Source: an uncultured Opitutales bacterium (lineage in GTDB: Bacteria > Verrucomicrobiota > Verrucomicrobiia > Opitutales > UBA2995). Taken from it: a stretch of 5,811 nt of DNA. A program made the translations under genes and the position numbers. How positions within the stretch are numbered: the stretch's first letter is position 1; each line of letters opens with the position of its first letter. The notes beneath the pieces are model-generated. The model had not been told where the DNA came from. It was given only the letters and a program-made list of their open reading frames with translations, and did not search any database. The stretch covers positions 1-5,811 of the forward strand of contig CALGUT010000033.1 in assembly GCA_937920335.1 (NCBI GenBank), read 5' to 3'. Of this stretch, positions 1 through 5,811 are shown piece after piece.

Positions 1-114
1 CATAGAGTACAAGCTTTTTCTTTGAGGAATTTAAAAACACTCCCTAGGATCAACCTGACAATAGATCTCTGGCTCTATCGAGACCTTTGAAAAATGCCGT
101 TGAGTGTCACCTTC

Positions 115-135
115 GGATCAGAAAAAGACATGACA
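115..135 (-). repeat. Inverted partial copy of the 174-223 repeat core
   Basis: Positions 116-125 read GATCAGAAAA, the exact reverse complement of TTTTCTGATC at 209-218 in the second tandem unit. The match continues imperfectly to 131, where AGACAT stands against TGGTCAT or TGGACAT in the reverse-complemented units. The segment ends in ATGACA at 135, and TGACAC at 131-136 is itself the reverse complement of GTGTCA at 104-109. Two inverted copies facing away from a 40-odd bp spacer could be remnants of insertion-element ends. The match is short and AT-rich, so chance is a real alternative. Confidence 0.35.
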
Positions 136-173
136 CCTTTTTTCTTCGCTTTCCCACCTAATTCAAGAATCAT

Positions 174-223
174 GGAATGTCCATTTTCTGACCTTCCTGG
201 AATGACCATTTTCTGATCTTCCG
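174..223. repeat. 25-nt imperfect tandem repeat, two units
   Basis: Unit 1 (174-198) and unit 2 (199-223) agree at 22 of 25 positions. They differ at 180/205 (T/A), 192/217 (C/T) and 198/223 (T/G). The shared core is CCATTTTCTGA, preceded by GGAATG. Reiterated short repeats inside terminal sequences are known for IS21-family and related insertion sequences, and the TGTC at 178-181 could be such an end, but no transposase is in the window to support this. The other possibility is a regulatory protein-binding repeat. The repeat itself is read directly; its role is inferred. Confidence 0.7.
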
Positions 224-384
224 ACGTCATATTGGTTTCCCAGTCGAAGTACGCCCATCACATTGCCTTCGGGAAATGGTTTAAAGATCGTTACGACGCC
301 ATGGGATTAACCTCCAGGCTAAAAGGAAGGCAGGAAACCACGGTGGAGGAGCAGCTGGATTGGCTGCTGCAGTGGTTCGAGTAA
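217..384 (+). pseudogene. Possible truncated gene, C-terminal tail only
   Basis: An open frame of 55 codons runs from just after a TGA at 214-216 to the TAA at 382-384. From about position 241 the translation looks protein-like, with aromatic and charged residues in a plausible amphipathic pattern: a stretch around FGKWFKDRYDAMGL, followed by a helix-like end QLDWLLQWFE. There is no ATG near the beginning (only a TTG at 232) and no ribosome binding site. The 5' edge lies inside the tandem repeat. This suggests the surviving 3' end of a gene whose front was removed or displaced by the repeat-bearing element. I do not recognise the family. It could instead be a fortuitous open frame. Confidence 0.35.
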
Positions 385-609
385 GGTCACCGATATATAC
401 ATGCTTCTGGAGTATGCTGGCGGTTGCCTCTGCTTAATTTTCTTTGATTATCTACCAATTTGTCTCCAGGCGGTGGTTCATTCACCATACCAGCAAGGAG
501 TGTTTGGGTTTCCAGTTGAGATTTCTCACTGTATCTCTGATCGTATGTGACTGAATTCCACCATAGATCCGACTAATGCTTTAGCGATGATGATTACGTT
601 TACCCCGGT

Positions 610-2103
610 ATGAAGATCCTTTTTTTAGCCTTGGTGTTTCTGTTTTTCCAAGGGACTGCGCAGGCAGCCCTGGAGAAGCCCAACGTGCTCTTTATTGCGG
701 TGGACGATTTGCGAACCGCCTTGGGTTGTTATGGCGATCCGGTGGTGAAATCGCCGAACATCGACCATTTGGCGGCAACAGCGCGCTTGTTTAATCGTGC
801 CTATTGCCAACAGGCGGTGTGCGGACCGTCACGTGCGTCCATCCTGACTGGAAAGCTGCCTGACAATACGGGTGTTTGGCACAATCGAAATCTGTTTCGT
901 CAAAGCCTGCCCCAACTGGTGACACTGCCGCAGCTTTTCAAAAACAATGGATACCATGCGCAGGGGCTGGGCAAAGTTTTCAGTGGCAATGAGAAGGAAG
1001 AAGACCCGCTTTCATGGTCGGTACCCCACGTGCTGCGGCTTGAGGGTTGGAGAAATTACGCGCTACCCGAAAATAACCAACGTAACGGGAAGGGGGTTCC
1101 GTTTGAAAAGGCTGAAGTGCCAGACGATGGATATCCGGATGGTCAACTCGCGAACCTTGCCATCCAAACTCTGCAAGCACTCAGCCGGAAGCCGGAGCCC
1201 TTTTTCCTCGCCGTCGGCTTTTTCAAGCCACACTTGCCATTCAATGCACCCAGAAAATATTGGGATCTGTATGATCCATCTGAATTCGTATTGCAGGGGA
1301 AAACCACCCGAACACGGGGCGCTCCCGAGGTAGCTTACCCTGACCACCTGGAGCTCGGCGGGTATGAAGGGGTCCCGTCTGACGAGCGTGTTTCAGTTGA
1401 GCAAGCCCGTGAACTGCGTCACGGCTATTATGCCTGTGTCAGCTATACCGACGCACAGGTGGGGAAGCTTCTTGATGCGTTAAAAAAACTGGGTCTCGAA
1501 GAAAACACCATCGTCGTCCTTTTCGGGGATCATGGTTACTCTCTGGGTGAAGCGGATCATTGGTGCAAAGACACCAACTTCGAGTTGGATACGCATGTTC
1601 CACTCATGATACGGGTACCGGGAATGCCACAGCCGGGTGCCTCCACCGATGCCTTGACCGAGTACGTCGACATCTATCCCACGCTCGCCGAACTCGCAAA
1701 ACTCAGTCCGCCGGCGGATCTCGACGGCCGAAGCCTCGTGTCCATTCTTGAGAACCCCACGGCCCCGGGCCACGACCTGGTACTCAGCCAATTCTCCCGC
1801 CCTTTCAAGGGTGGCAATCCCGAAATCATGGGCTATTCCATTCGCACTGCCGACCATCGCTACACGCGTTGGATCGATTGGAACTCACGCAAGGTTTTGT
1901 CTGAGGAGCTTTACGATTACACTTCTTCTGTCAGTACCGCACGGTTGTCGAATTTGCTCATCGAGCGCGAAAACCTGGCGAACAATCCCGGCTTTGCAGT
2001 GCTGCAAAACGCCATGAGCATAGCAATGGATGTCCAGCTTCGCGCCAGAACCCGGCCCGTTACCTTAAATGTCCCGGGTAAGAAACCTCAAAGTAAACCA
2101 TGA
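610..2103 (+). CDS. Secreted sulfatase, iduronate-2-sulfatase-like (S1_7-type)
   Basis: Formylglycine-dependent S1 sulfatase of 497 aa that should hydrolyse a sulfate ester on a sugar outside the cytoplasm. Residues 1-19 form a Sec signal peptide (hydrophobic core, cleavage AQA-A). The N-terminal metal-binding pair is D32-D33, followed by the modification motif C71-G-P-S-R75 in CGPSRASILTG. Lys122 (GKVF), His208 (KPHLP), D307-H308 (GDHG) and K320 follow. The spacings D-D to Cys (39) and Cys to Lys (51) equal those I recall for human iduronate-2-sulfatase. The KPHLPFNAPRKYWDLYD block is also typical of that family, so the assignment is strong; the true substrate is inferred only by family. The protein is slightly shorter than human IDS and ends in a basic, Pro/Lys-rich tail. 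It is the first gene of the cluster. The ATG at 610 is chosen because it starts the signal peptide directly, although no Shine-Dalgarno sequence precedes it. Its stop overlaps the next start (ATGA, 2100-2103). Confidence 0.93.
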   Translation: MKILFLALVFLFFQGTAQAALEKPNVLFIAVDDLRTALGCYGDPVVKSPNIDHLAATARLFNRAYCQQAVCGPSRASILTGKLPDNTGVWHNRNLFRQSLPQLVTLPQLFKNNGYHAQGLGKVFSGNEKEEDPLSWSVPHVLRLEGWRNYALPENNQRNGKGVPFEKAEVPDDGYPDGQLANLAIQTLQALSRKPEPFFLAVGFFKPHLPFNAPRKYWDLYDPSEFVLQGKTTRTRGAPEVAYPDHLELGGYEGVPSDERVSVEQARELRHGYYACVSYTDAQVGKLLDALKKLGLEENTIVVLFGDHGYSLGEADHWCKDTNFELDTHVPLMIRVPGMPQPGASTDALTEYVDIYPTLAELAKLSPPADLDGRSLVSILENPTAPGHDLVLSQFSRPFKGGNPEIMGYSIRTADHRYTRWIDWNSRKVLSEELYDYTSSVSTARLSNLLIERENLANNPGFAVLQNAMSIAMDVQLRARTRPVTLNVPGKKPQSKP

Positions 2104-3299
2104 CACTCAGGAGCATCTTCATTTTGAGTTTTCTTTGGGGAAGCATTGCCATACCTTCAGTATCGCAAGCGGCGGAACCCTTCCTGGAAAAGACGGTGCT
2201 CTTTGAGGAATTGAGCAACGGTTTTACGCTTTACCGGATTCCCGGAATCGTGGTTACTGCCAAAGGCAGTGTGTTGGTGTACTGCGAAGCGCGAAAATTC
2301 AGTGGCGCCGACCGTGGAGAGATCGAAATTCACCTTCGACGCAGTACGGATGGAGGCCGCACATTTTCCCCGGCCAAACAAGTTGCCCATTTGGGACCTC
2401 GTCTGGCGAGAAACCCGCACATGTCTGATGAGAAGAAAGGAAAAGACATGGGTGGCCCCGACGAACAAACCGTCAATAATCCGGTGGCCATCGCCACGCG
2501 CGAAGGTGTGGTGCATTTGCTTTACTGCGTGGAATATATGCGCTGCTTTTACCTACGCAGTGAGGATGATGGCATTCATTGGACAAAGCCCATTGAGATT
2601 ACTTCTACTTTTGAAAATTTCCGCAACGAACTGGATTGGCAAGTCATCGCCACCGGCCCCGGACATGCCATGGAAATGGAGAATGGACGACTCTGTGTGC
2701 CCTTCTGGATGGCTACCTACGATTCCGAGGCTTCATTACGCAAAGCGGTAGGCGTTATCTTTAGCGACGATGCCGGGGAAACATGGCAACGCGGCGAAAT
2801 CGCCATTCCCGGTGCGGGGGAGCCCAACATAGTCCCACTGGCCGATGGCCGGGCTCTCATAACCGCCCGCAATACCAATCCGCGGGATCGCCGTCTGGTA
2901 AGTTACAGTCCTGATGGAGCAAGCGGGTGGTCGAAGCCTGCGTTTGCCGAAGACTTGCTCGAACCAGGTTGTATGGCTGGAATAATTGCACATCCGGGCA
3001 ATTCCACCCTTTCAGGTCCGCTGGTTCTGTTTTCCAATCCCCATACCACCGCGCGTGCACATTCGGCCCGCCGCGATGTGACCATAAAACTCAGCCGCGA
3101 TGGCGGTATGACCTGGCCCGTGAAAAAGATCCTCCAGTCGGGGCCCAGCGGTTACAGCGACCTGGCTGTCCTCCCCGACGGAACGGTTCTTTGTTTCTAC
3201 GAAAGCGGCACTGATAAACCGGTTGTGATTCGTAAACGTGACTGGGCTTATGCCAATCTCACCCTTGCCCGCTTCAATCTGGAATGGATCGTCCGATAG
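2100..3299 (+). CDS. Secreted exo-alpha-sialidase (GH33-type, BNR/Asp-box)
   Basis: 399-aa sialidase predicted to release terminal sialic acid from glycans as a six-bladed beta-propeller enzyme. A signal peptide covers residues 1-24 (SQA-A). The Y-R46-I-P motif supplies the first triad arginine. D71 (GADRG) lies 25 residues later, the same spacing as R37-D62 in the Salmonella enzyme, and is the likely acid/base. E241 (GEPNIV), R257 (TARN), R324 or R325 (SARRD), the nucleophile Y352 (SGYSDL) and E368 (FYESG) complete the set. Asp-boxes (S-x-D-x-G-x-x-W/F) begin at residues 82, 154, 222 and 332, with a degenerate one at 270. The GPGHAMEMENGRL stretch near 186-198 is also characteristic. No lectin or carbohydrate-binding module is attached; this is a minimal catalytic domain. 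The start is fused to the preceding stop as ATGA, implying translational coupling. Specificity for Neu5Ac, KDN or a related nonulosonic acid cannot be told from sequence. Confidence 0.92.
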   Translation: MTLRSIFILSFLWGSIAIPSVSQAAEPFLEKTVLFEELSNGFTLYRIPGIVVTAKGSVLVYCEARKFSGADRGEIEIHLRRSTDGGRTFSPAKQVAHLGPRLARNPHMSDEKKGKDMGGPDEQTVNNPVAIATREGVVHLLYCVEYMRCFYLRSEDDGIHWTKPIEITSTFENFRNELDWQVIATGPGHAMEMENGRLCVPFWMATYDSEASLRKAVGVIFSDDAGETWQRGEIAIPGAGEPNIVPLADGRALITARNTNPRDRRLVSYSPDGASGWSKPAFAEDLLEPGCMAGIIAHPGNSTLSGPLVLFSNPHTTARAHSARRDVTIKLSRDGGMTWPVKKILQSGPSGYSDLAVLPDGTVLCFYESGTDKPVVIRKRDWAYANLTLARFNLEWIVR

Positions 3300-3356
3300 C
3301 CTCGTCAGATCGTGTACCAGCCTTGTTAAACAACTTCCCAACGATTACCATTGAAT

Positions 3357-4925
3357 ATGAAAAAAACCTGCCTGCTTTCACTATCCGGACTACTGCTTGC
3401 GTTGTTGATTTCCGTGCAGGCGGCCCAGCCGAACATCTTGCTTATCGTCTCGGAAGATAATGGTCCCGAACTTGGGTGTTACGGCGATCCTTATGCGCGG
3501 ACACCAGTCCTGGATAAGCTGGCCGGGGAGGGCGTTCTTTTTCATAACGCTTATGTGACGCAAGCGGGTTGCAGTCAGTCGCGCGCGAGTTTTTTAACGG
3601 GATTGTATCCGCACCAACATGGGCAAATCGGTCTCGCGACTTGGGGGTTCCGGCTCTATCGGGAGGACACGCCGAATCTTCCACGCAGCCTAAAGGAAGC
3701 TGGCTACCGGACCGGACTCATTGGCAAACTGCATATCAATCCCGAATCGGCTTTTCCCTACGACATGAAGGAAATTCCCTCCGGAAACTTCGCGCGAAAA
3801 AATTTGGGAGATTACGCCCGCTTCGCGGAAGCTTTTATGCAAGCCGGTACCCAACCCTTTTTCCTGCATGTCAATTATCCCGATGCACATGATCCATGGC
3901 TGCGCCAGGTGGACGGGTTGCCAAAGGATCCGCAAAACGGCGGCGACGTAAAGGCCATGCCGTATTTCGGAATAGACCCGCCCGAGATGCGTGAAATGAT
4001 TGCCGATTACTACAACTCGATAAGCCGCCTCGACACCCTTGTGGGGGATTTACTCAAGGCCTTGCGAAACTCCGGCAAGGCGGACAACACCCTCGTCGTT
4101 TACCTTGGCGACCACGGCGCGGACATGCTTCGTGGCAAACGGACTTGTTACGAAGGCGGCGTTCGTATTCCGCTAATCGTCCGTTGGCCGGGCGTGGCGA
4201 AACCGCTGGTGTGCAATGAACTGGTTTCCACCATCGATTTGGTGCCGACACTGCTCTCCGCGGCCAAGGCTCGGACTCTTCCGGATCTCCCCGGGGCATC
4301 CTTGTATCCGTTGATTGTCGGGGAAGCGGTCTCGTGGAGAAAACATTTGTTTACCGAATTTCACACCCACGCGGCCAAGGCAAACTTCTACCCGCAGCGT
4401 GCCGTGCGTAACGGCCGTTACAAACTCATTGAGAATCTTCTTTTAGACGAAGAGAATCCCGGTTACGCCGACACCTTCCGCAAGCTCGAGGCAGACGCCG
4501 TGGAGCGCGGCCAGGCGGGTTTCGATGGAGGCCTGCCGCGAAGCGTCGCCAACGCCGCTCCCGAGGTTCGCGCTGCCTATGCGCTGATGAAAAAACCGCC
4601 GAGGTATGAACTCTACGACCTGCAGGCCGATCCTTATGAATTTCGCAATCTTGTCGACGACTCCAGGCATGCGACCGCATTTAACGAGCTCAAACAAAGT
4701 CTGCTTTCCTGGCGTCAGCAGACGAACGATCCGCTCTTGGATCCAGTCAACCTGCAACTCCTGAAAGCCGAAGTCTACGGCCTTCCGTCAAAAGCGGAGG
4801 GTAAAAAGCGTGGTTGGAATTACCCGGATTACTTCTTCGGTAAGGAACCATCTTCCGTGAAGGGACATGCACCTCAACCCAGCGCATCCTCCAAAAATAG
4901 GAAGCCAACAAATCAGTCACGATGA
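3357..4925 (+). CDS. Secreted sulfatase, heparan N-sulfatase (sulfamidase)-like, S1_8-type
   Basis: 522-aa S1 sulfatase resembling human sulfamidase (SGSH) along its length: CYGD, then SRASFLTGLYPHQHG, the GK-LH pair (K124, H126), FPYDM, PFFLHVNYPDAH (H178), PYF...YYNSISRLDTLVG, D252-H253, and a C-terminal YPQRAVRNGRYKLIENL block (345-362) with ELYDLQADPYE. It would cleave N- or O-sulfate from a sugar outside the cytoplasm. Two positions are unusual: the modification motif is C72-S-Q74-S-R76, with Gln where Pro (or Ala) is usual, and the first metal-ligand pair is E33-D34 rather than D-D. The rest of the active site looks intact, so this may be a subfamily trait. I chose ATG 3357 because it gives a classic MKK signal peptide (cleavage near VQA-A, residue 22). 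An in-frame TTG at 3351 would add two residues, and neither has a Shine-Dalgarno sequence. The C-terminus (about 495-522) is a Ser/Pro/Lys-rich, probably disordered tail. The gene follows the sialidase by 57 nt and overlaps the next gene by ATGA. Confidence 0.9.
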   Translation: MKKTCLLSLSGLLLALLISVQAAQPNILLIVSEDNGPELGCYGDPYARTPVLDKLAGEGVLFHNAYVTQAGCSQSRASFLTGLYPHQHGQIGLATWGFRLYREDTPNLPRSLKEAGYRTGLIGKLHINPESAFPYDMKEIPSGNFARKNLGDYARFAEAFMQAGTQPFFLHVNYPDAHDPWLRQVDGLPKDPQNGGDVKAMPYFGIDPPEMREMIADYYNSISRLDTLVGDLLKALRNSGKADNTLVVYLGDHGADMLRGKRTCYEGGVRIPLIVRWPGVAKPLVCNELVSTIDLVPTLLSAAKARTLPDLPGASLYPLIVGEAVSWRKHLFTEFHTHAAKANFYPQRAVRNGRYKLIENLLLDEENPGYADTFRKLEADAVERGQAGFDGGLPRSVANAAPEVRAAYALMKKPPRYELYDLQADPYEFRNLVDDSRHATAFNELKQSLLSWRQQTNDPLLDPVNLQLLKAEVYGLPSKAEGKKRGWNYPDYFFGKEPSSVKGHAPQPSASSKNRKPTNQSR

Positions 4926-5811
4926 AAAAACACTTCACAATCCTGGCGCTGTTGCTCGCTCTGTTTATGCCTGGATTAACGGCCAATTCCACAAAACCGA
5001 ATGTCCTGATGATTATCGCGGACGACATGAACGACTGGGTCAGTTGTCTCGGGGGTTATTCGGGAGTTATCACACCGAATCTTGATCGTCTGGCCGAACG
5101 TGGATTGCTGTTTACCAATGCCCATGTAGCCGCACCGGTTTGTAATCCATCACGGGTAGCTATGATCACCGGCAGATCTCCGGGCAGCACAGGCATCTAT
5201 GCCAATAACGTGATCTGGCACGAAGCCATGCCCGGTGTAACGTCGATTCCGCAGCATTTCAAAGCGAATGGTTACTATGTGGCGGGAGGAGGAAAAGTAC
5301 TTCACCACACGCCAGGATTCAACCGTCTCAGCGACTGGCACGAGTATTTCGACCAGGTCTTTGACAGTCATTACCAGGATCAACTGGCGCGCGGTCTTGA
5401 CGTTAAAAACTTCAGCTGGCCGGAAGGGTTTCCCCTGAACCAGCTTCCATCCGTCAAAGCACTTACCAAGCCTCCGGTTAATCCTCGCGAATTTGACTGG
5501 GGACCTTTTGACCTGAAAGACAGTGAAATGGGTGATGGCCAGATGGTCGAGTGGGCGGTCAGGTTCCTTCGGCAACCTCCCGATGAGCCCTTCTTCCTTG
5601 CGGCGGGCAACTACCGGCCCCATCTGCCGTGGTACGCGCCGCGCAAGTATTTTGAAATGTATCCGCTGGACCAAATAAAAGCGCCACCCATAAAGGACGA
5701 TGATTTGGATGACATACCGGAAGGAGGCCAGCGCATGGCCGCTGAACGGCGTGGAGATCTCGAGCTCGTCAGGGACGCTGGCAAGTATCGCGAGGTGTTG
5801 CAGGCCTACCT
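4922..5811 (+). CDS. Secreted sulfatase, iduronate-2-sulfatase-like; 3' end beyond the window
   Basis: The frame stays open from ATG 4922 to the window edge: 296 full codons plus two bases. Residues 1-21 form a signal peptide (LTA-N). Metal ligands D34-D35 and the canonical modification motif C74-N-P-S-R78 (CNPSRVAMITG) are present, as are K125 (GGGKVLHH) and H234 in RPHLPWYAPRKY. The D-D to Cys to Lys spacing (40, 51) closely matches the gene at 610, so both belong to the same broad iduronate-2-sulfatase-like group, but the loops differ strongly, suggesting another substrate or sulfate position. The segment after PHLP (LDQIKAPPIKDDDLDDIPEGG) is typical of sulfatases in which this loop precedes the C-terminal GDHG region. 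That region is not in the window, so completeness cannot be judged. The ATG overlaps the stop of the preceding sulfatase (ATGA, 4922-4925). The only purine-rich stretch upstream, AGGAAG at 4899-4904, is too far away to be a normal ribosome binding site. Confidence 0.9.
   Translation, partial: MKKHFTILALLLALFMPGLTANSTKPNVLMIIADDMNDWVSCLGGYSGVITPNLDRLAERGLLFTNAHVAAPVCNPSRVAMITGRSPGSTGIYANNVIWHEAMPGVTSIPQHFKANGYYVAGGGKVLHHTPGFNRLSDWHEYFDQVFDSHYQDQLARGLDVKNFSWPEGFPLNQLPSVKALTKPPVNPREFDWGPFDLKDSEMGDGQMVEWAVRFLRQPPDEPFFLAAGNYRPHLPWYAPRKYFEMYPLDQIKAPPIKDDDLDDIPEGGQRMAAERRGDLELVRDAGKYREVLQAY

Larger units (their letters stand above)
1..609. other. Gene-poor region upstream of the sulfatase/sialidase operon
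   Basis: No intact gene is visible on either strand in this stretch. It looks AT-richer than the genes that follow, judged by eye. It contains the tandem repeat at 174-223, the inverted partial copy at 115-135 and a truncated-looking open frame at 217-384, each listed separately. Positions 385-609 hold no open frame I trust, no convincing hairpin terminator and no strong sigma70-type promoter. This part must nevertheless contain the promoter and 5' leader of the operon if the operon starts with the gene at 610. I see no tRNA, rRNA, CRISPR or riboswitch signature. Confidence 0.6.

Noticed and set aside
104..136. GTGTCA (104-109) / TGACAC (131-136) as a terminator or attenuator hairpin
   Set aside because: Only a 6-bp stem with a 21-nt loop. 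A T-run follows (138-143), but the stem is too weak for a credible terminator.
424..451. Candidate sigma70-like promoter: TTGCCT (424-429) and GATTAT (446-451), 16-nt spacer
   Set aside because: Each box matches the consensus at only 4 of 6 positions and lies about 160 nt from the start codon. In an AT-rich region this is expected by chance.
1480..1857. Long antisense open frames opposite the sulfatase and sialidase genes (for example 1480-1857, 2157-2516, 5150-5674 on the minus strand)
   Set aside because: They lie opposite clearly conserved enzymes, show no recognisable motifs and are shadows of codon bias in the sense genes.
2100..3299. Sialidase-like protein as a non-catalytic Asp-box propeller
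   Set aside because: The YRIP arginine, the Asp 25 residues later, and the later Glu, Arg, Tyr and Glu positions are all present in the right order, which favours a true GH33 enzyme.
3351..3356. TTG at 3351 as the start of the sulfamidase-like gene
   Set aside because: It adds only Met-Asn before an ATG that begins a typical MKK signal peptide, and there is no ribosome binding site favouring TTG. It remains possible.
3300..3356. Internal terminator or promoter in the 57-nt gap between the sialidase and the sulfamidase-like gene
   Set aside because: No GC-rich hairpin with T-run and no promoter boxes of note; the gap is short enough for read-through within one operon.

Overview
The window is part of a catabolic gene cluster built almost entirely of secreted sulfatases plus one sialidase. 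Four tightly packed + strand genes fill positions 610 to 5811. Each encodes a protein with an N-terminal Sec signal peptide. The density of arylsulfatase-type genes, the sulfatase sub-types (iduronate-2-sulfatase-like and sulfamidase-like), the moderate GC content and the lack of Shine-Dalgarno sequences fit a sulfated-glycan degrader of the Planctomycetes-Verrucomicrobia-Lentisphaerae/Kiritimatiellota group. That placement is an inference; no marker gene is present.

Layout: positions 1-609 hold no intact gene. This AT-richer stretch carries a 25-nt imperfect tandem repeat (174-223), an inverted partial copy of its core (115-135), and a short open frame (217-384) that looks like the 3' tail of a truncated gene. 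Together these look like insertion-element end debris next to a broken gene, but no transposase is visible. About 225 nt of apparently untranslated sequence then leads to the first gene.

Gene 1 (610-2103) is an iduronate-2-sulfatase-like S1 sulfatase. Gene 2 (2100-3299) is a GH33-type exo-alpha-sialidase with a complete-looking catalytic set, and its start overlaps gene 1 by ATGA. After a 57-nt gap, gene 3 (3357-4925) is a heparan N-sulfatase/sulfamidase-like sulfatase with an unusual C-S-Q-S-R modification motif. Gene 4 (4922 to the window end, incomplete) is a second iduronate-2-sulfatase-like enzyme, again with an ATGA overlap.

As a unit, the genes look like an operon for exo-acting trimming of an anionic glycan: sialic acid removed by gene 2, and sulfate groups removed by genes 1, 3 and 4 outside the cytoplasm. 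All three sulfatases would need a formylglycine-generating enzyme encoded elsewhere. The real substrate cannot be read from the sequence. The sub-types resemble heparan-type sulfatases, while the sialidase points to a sialylated glycan such as a mucin-like or animal-derived sulfated glycan.
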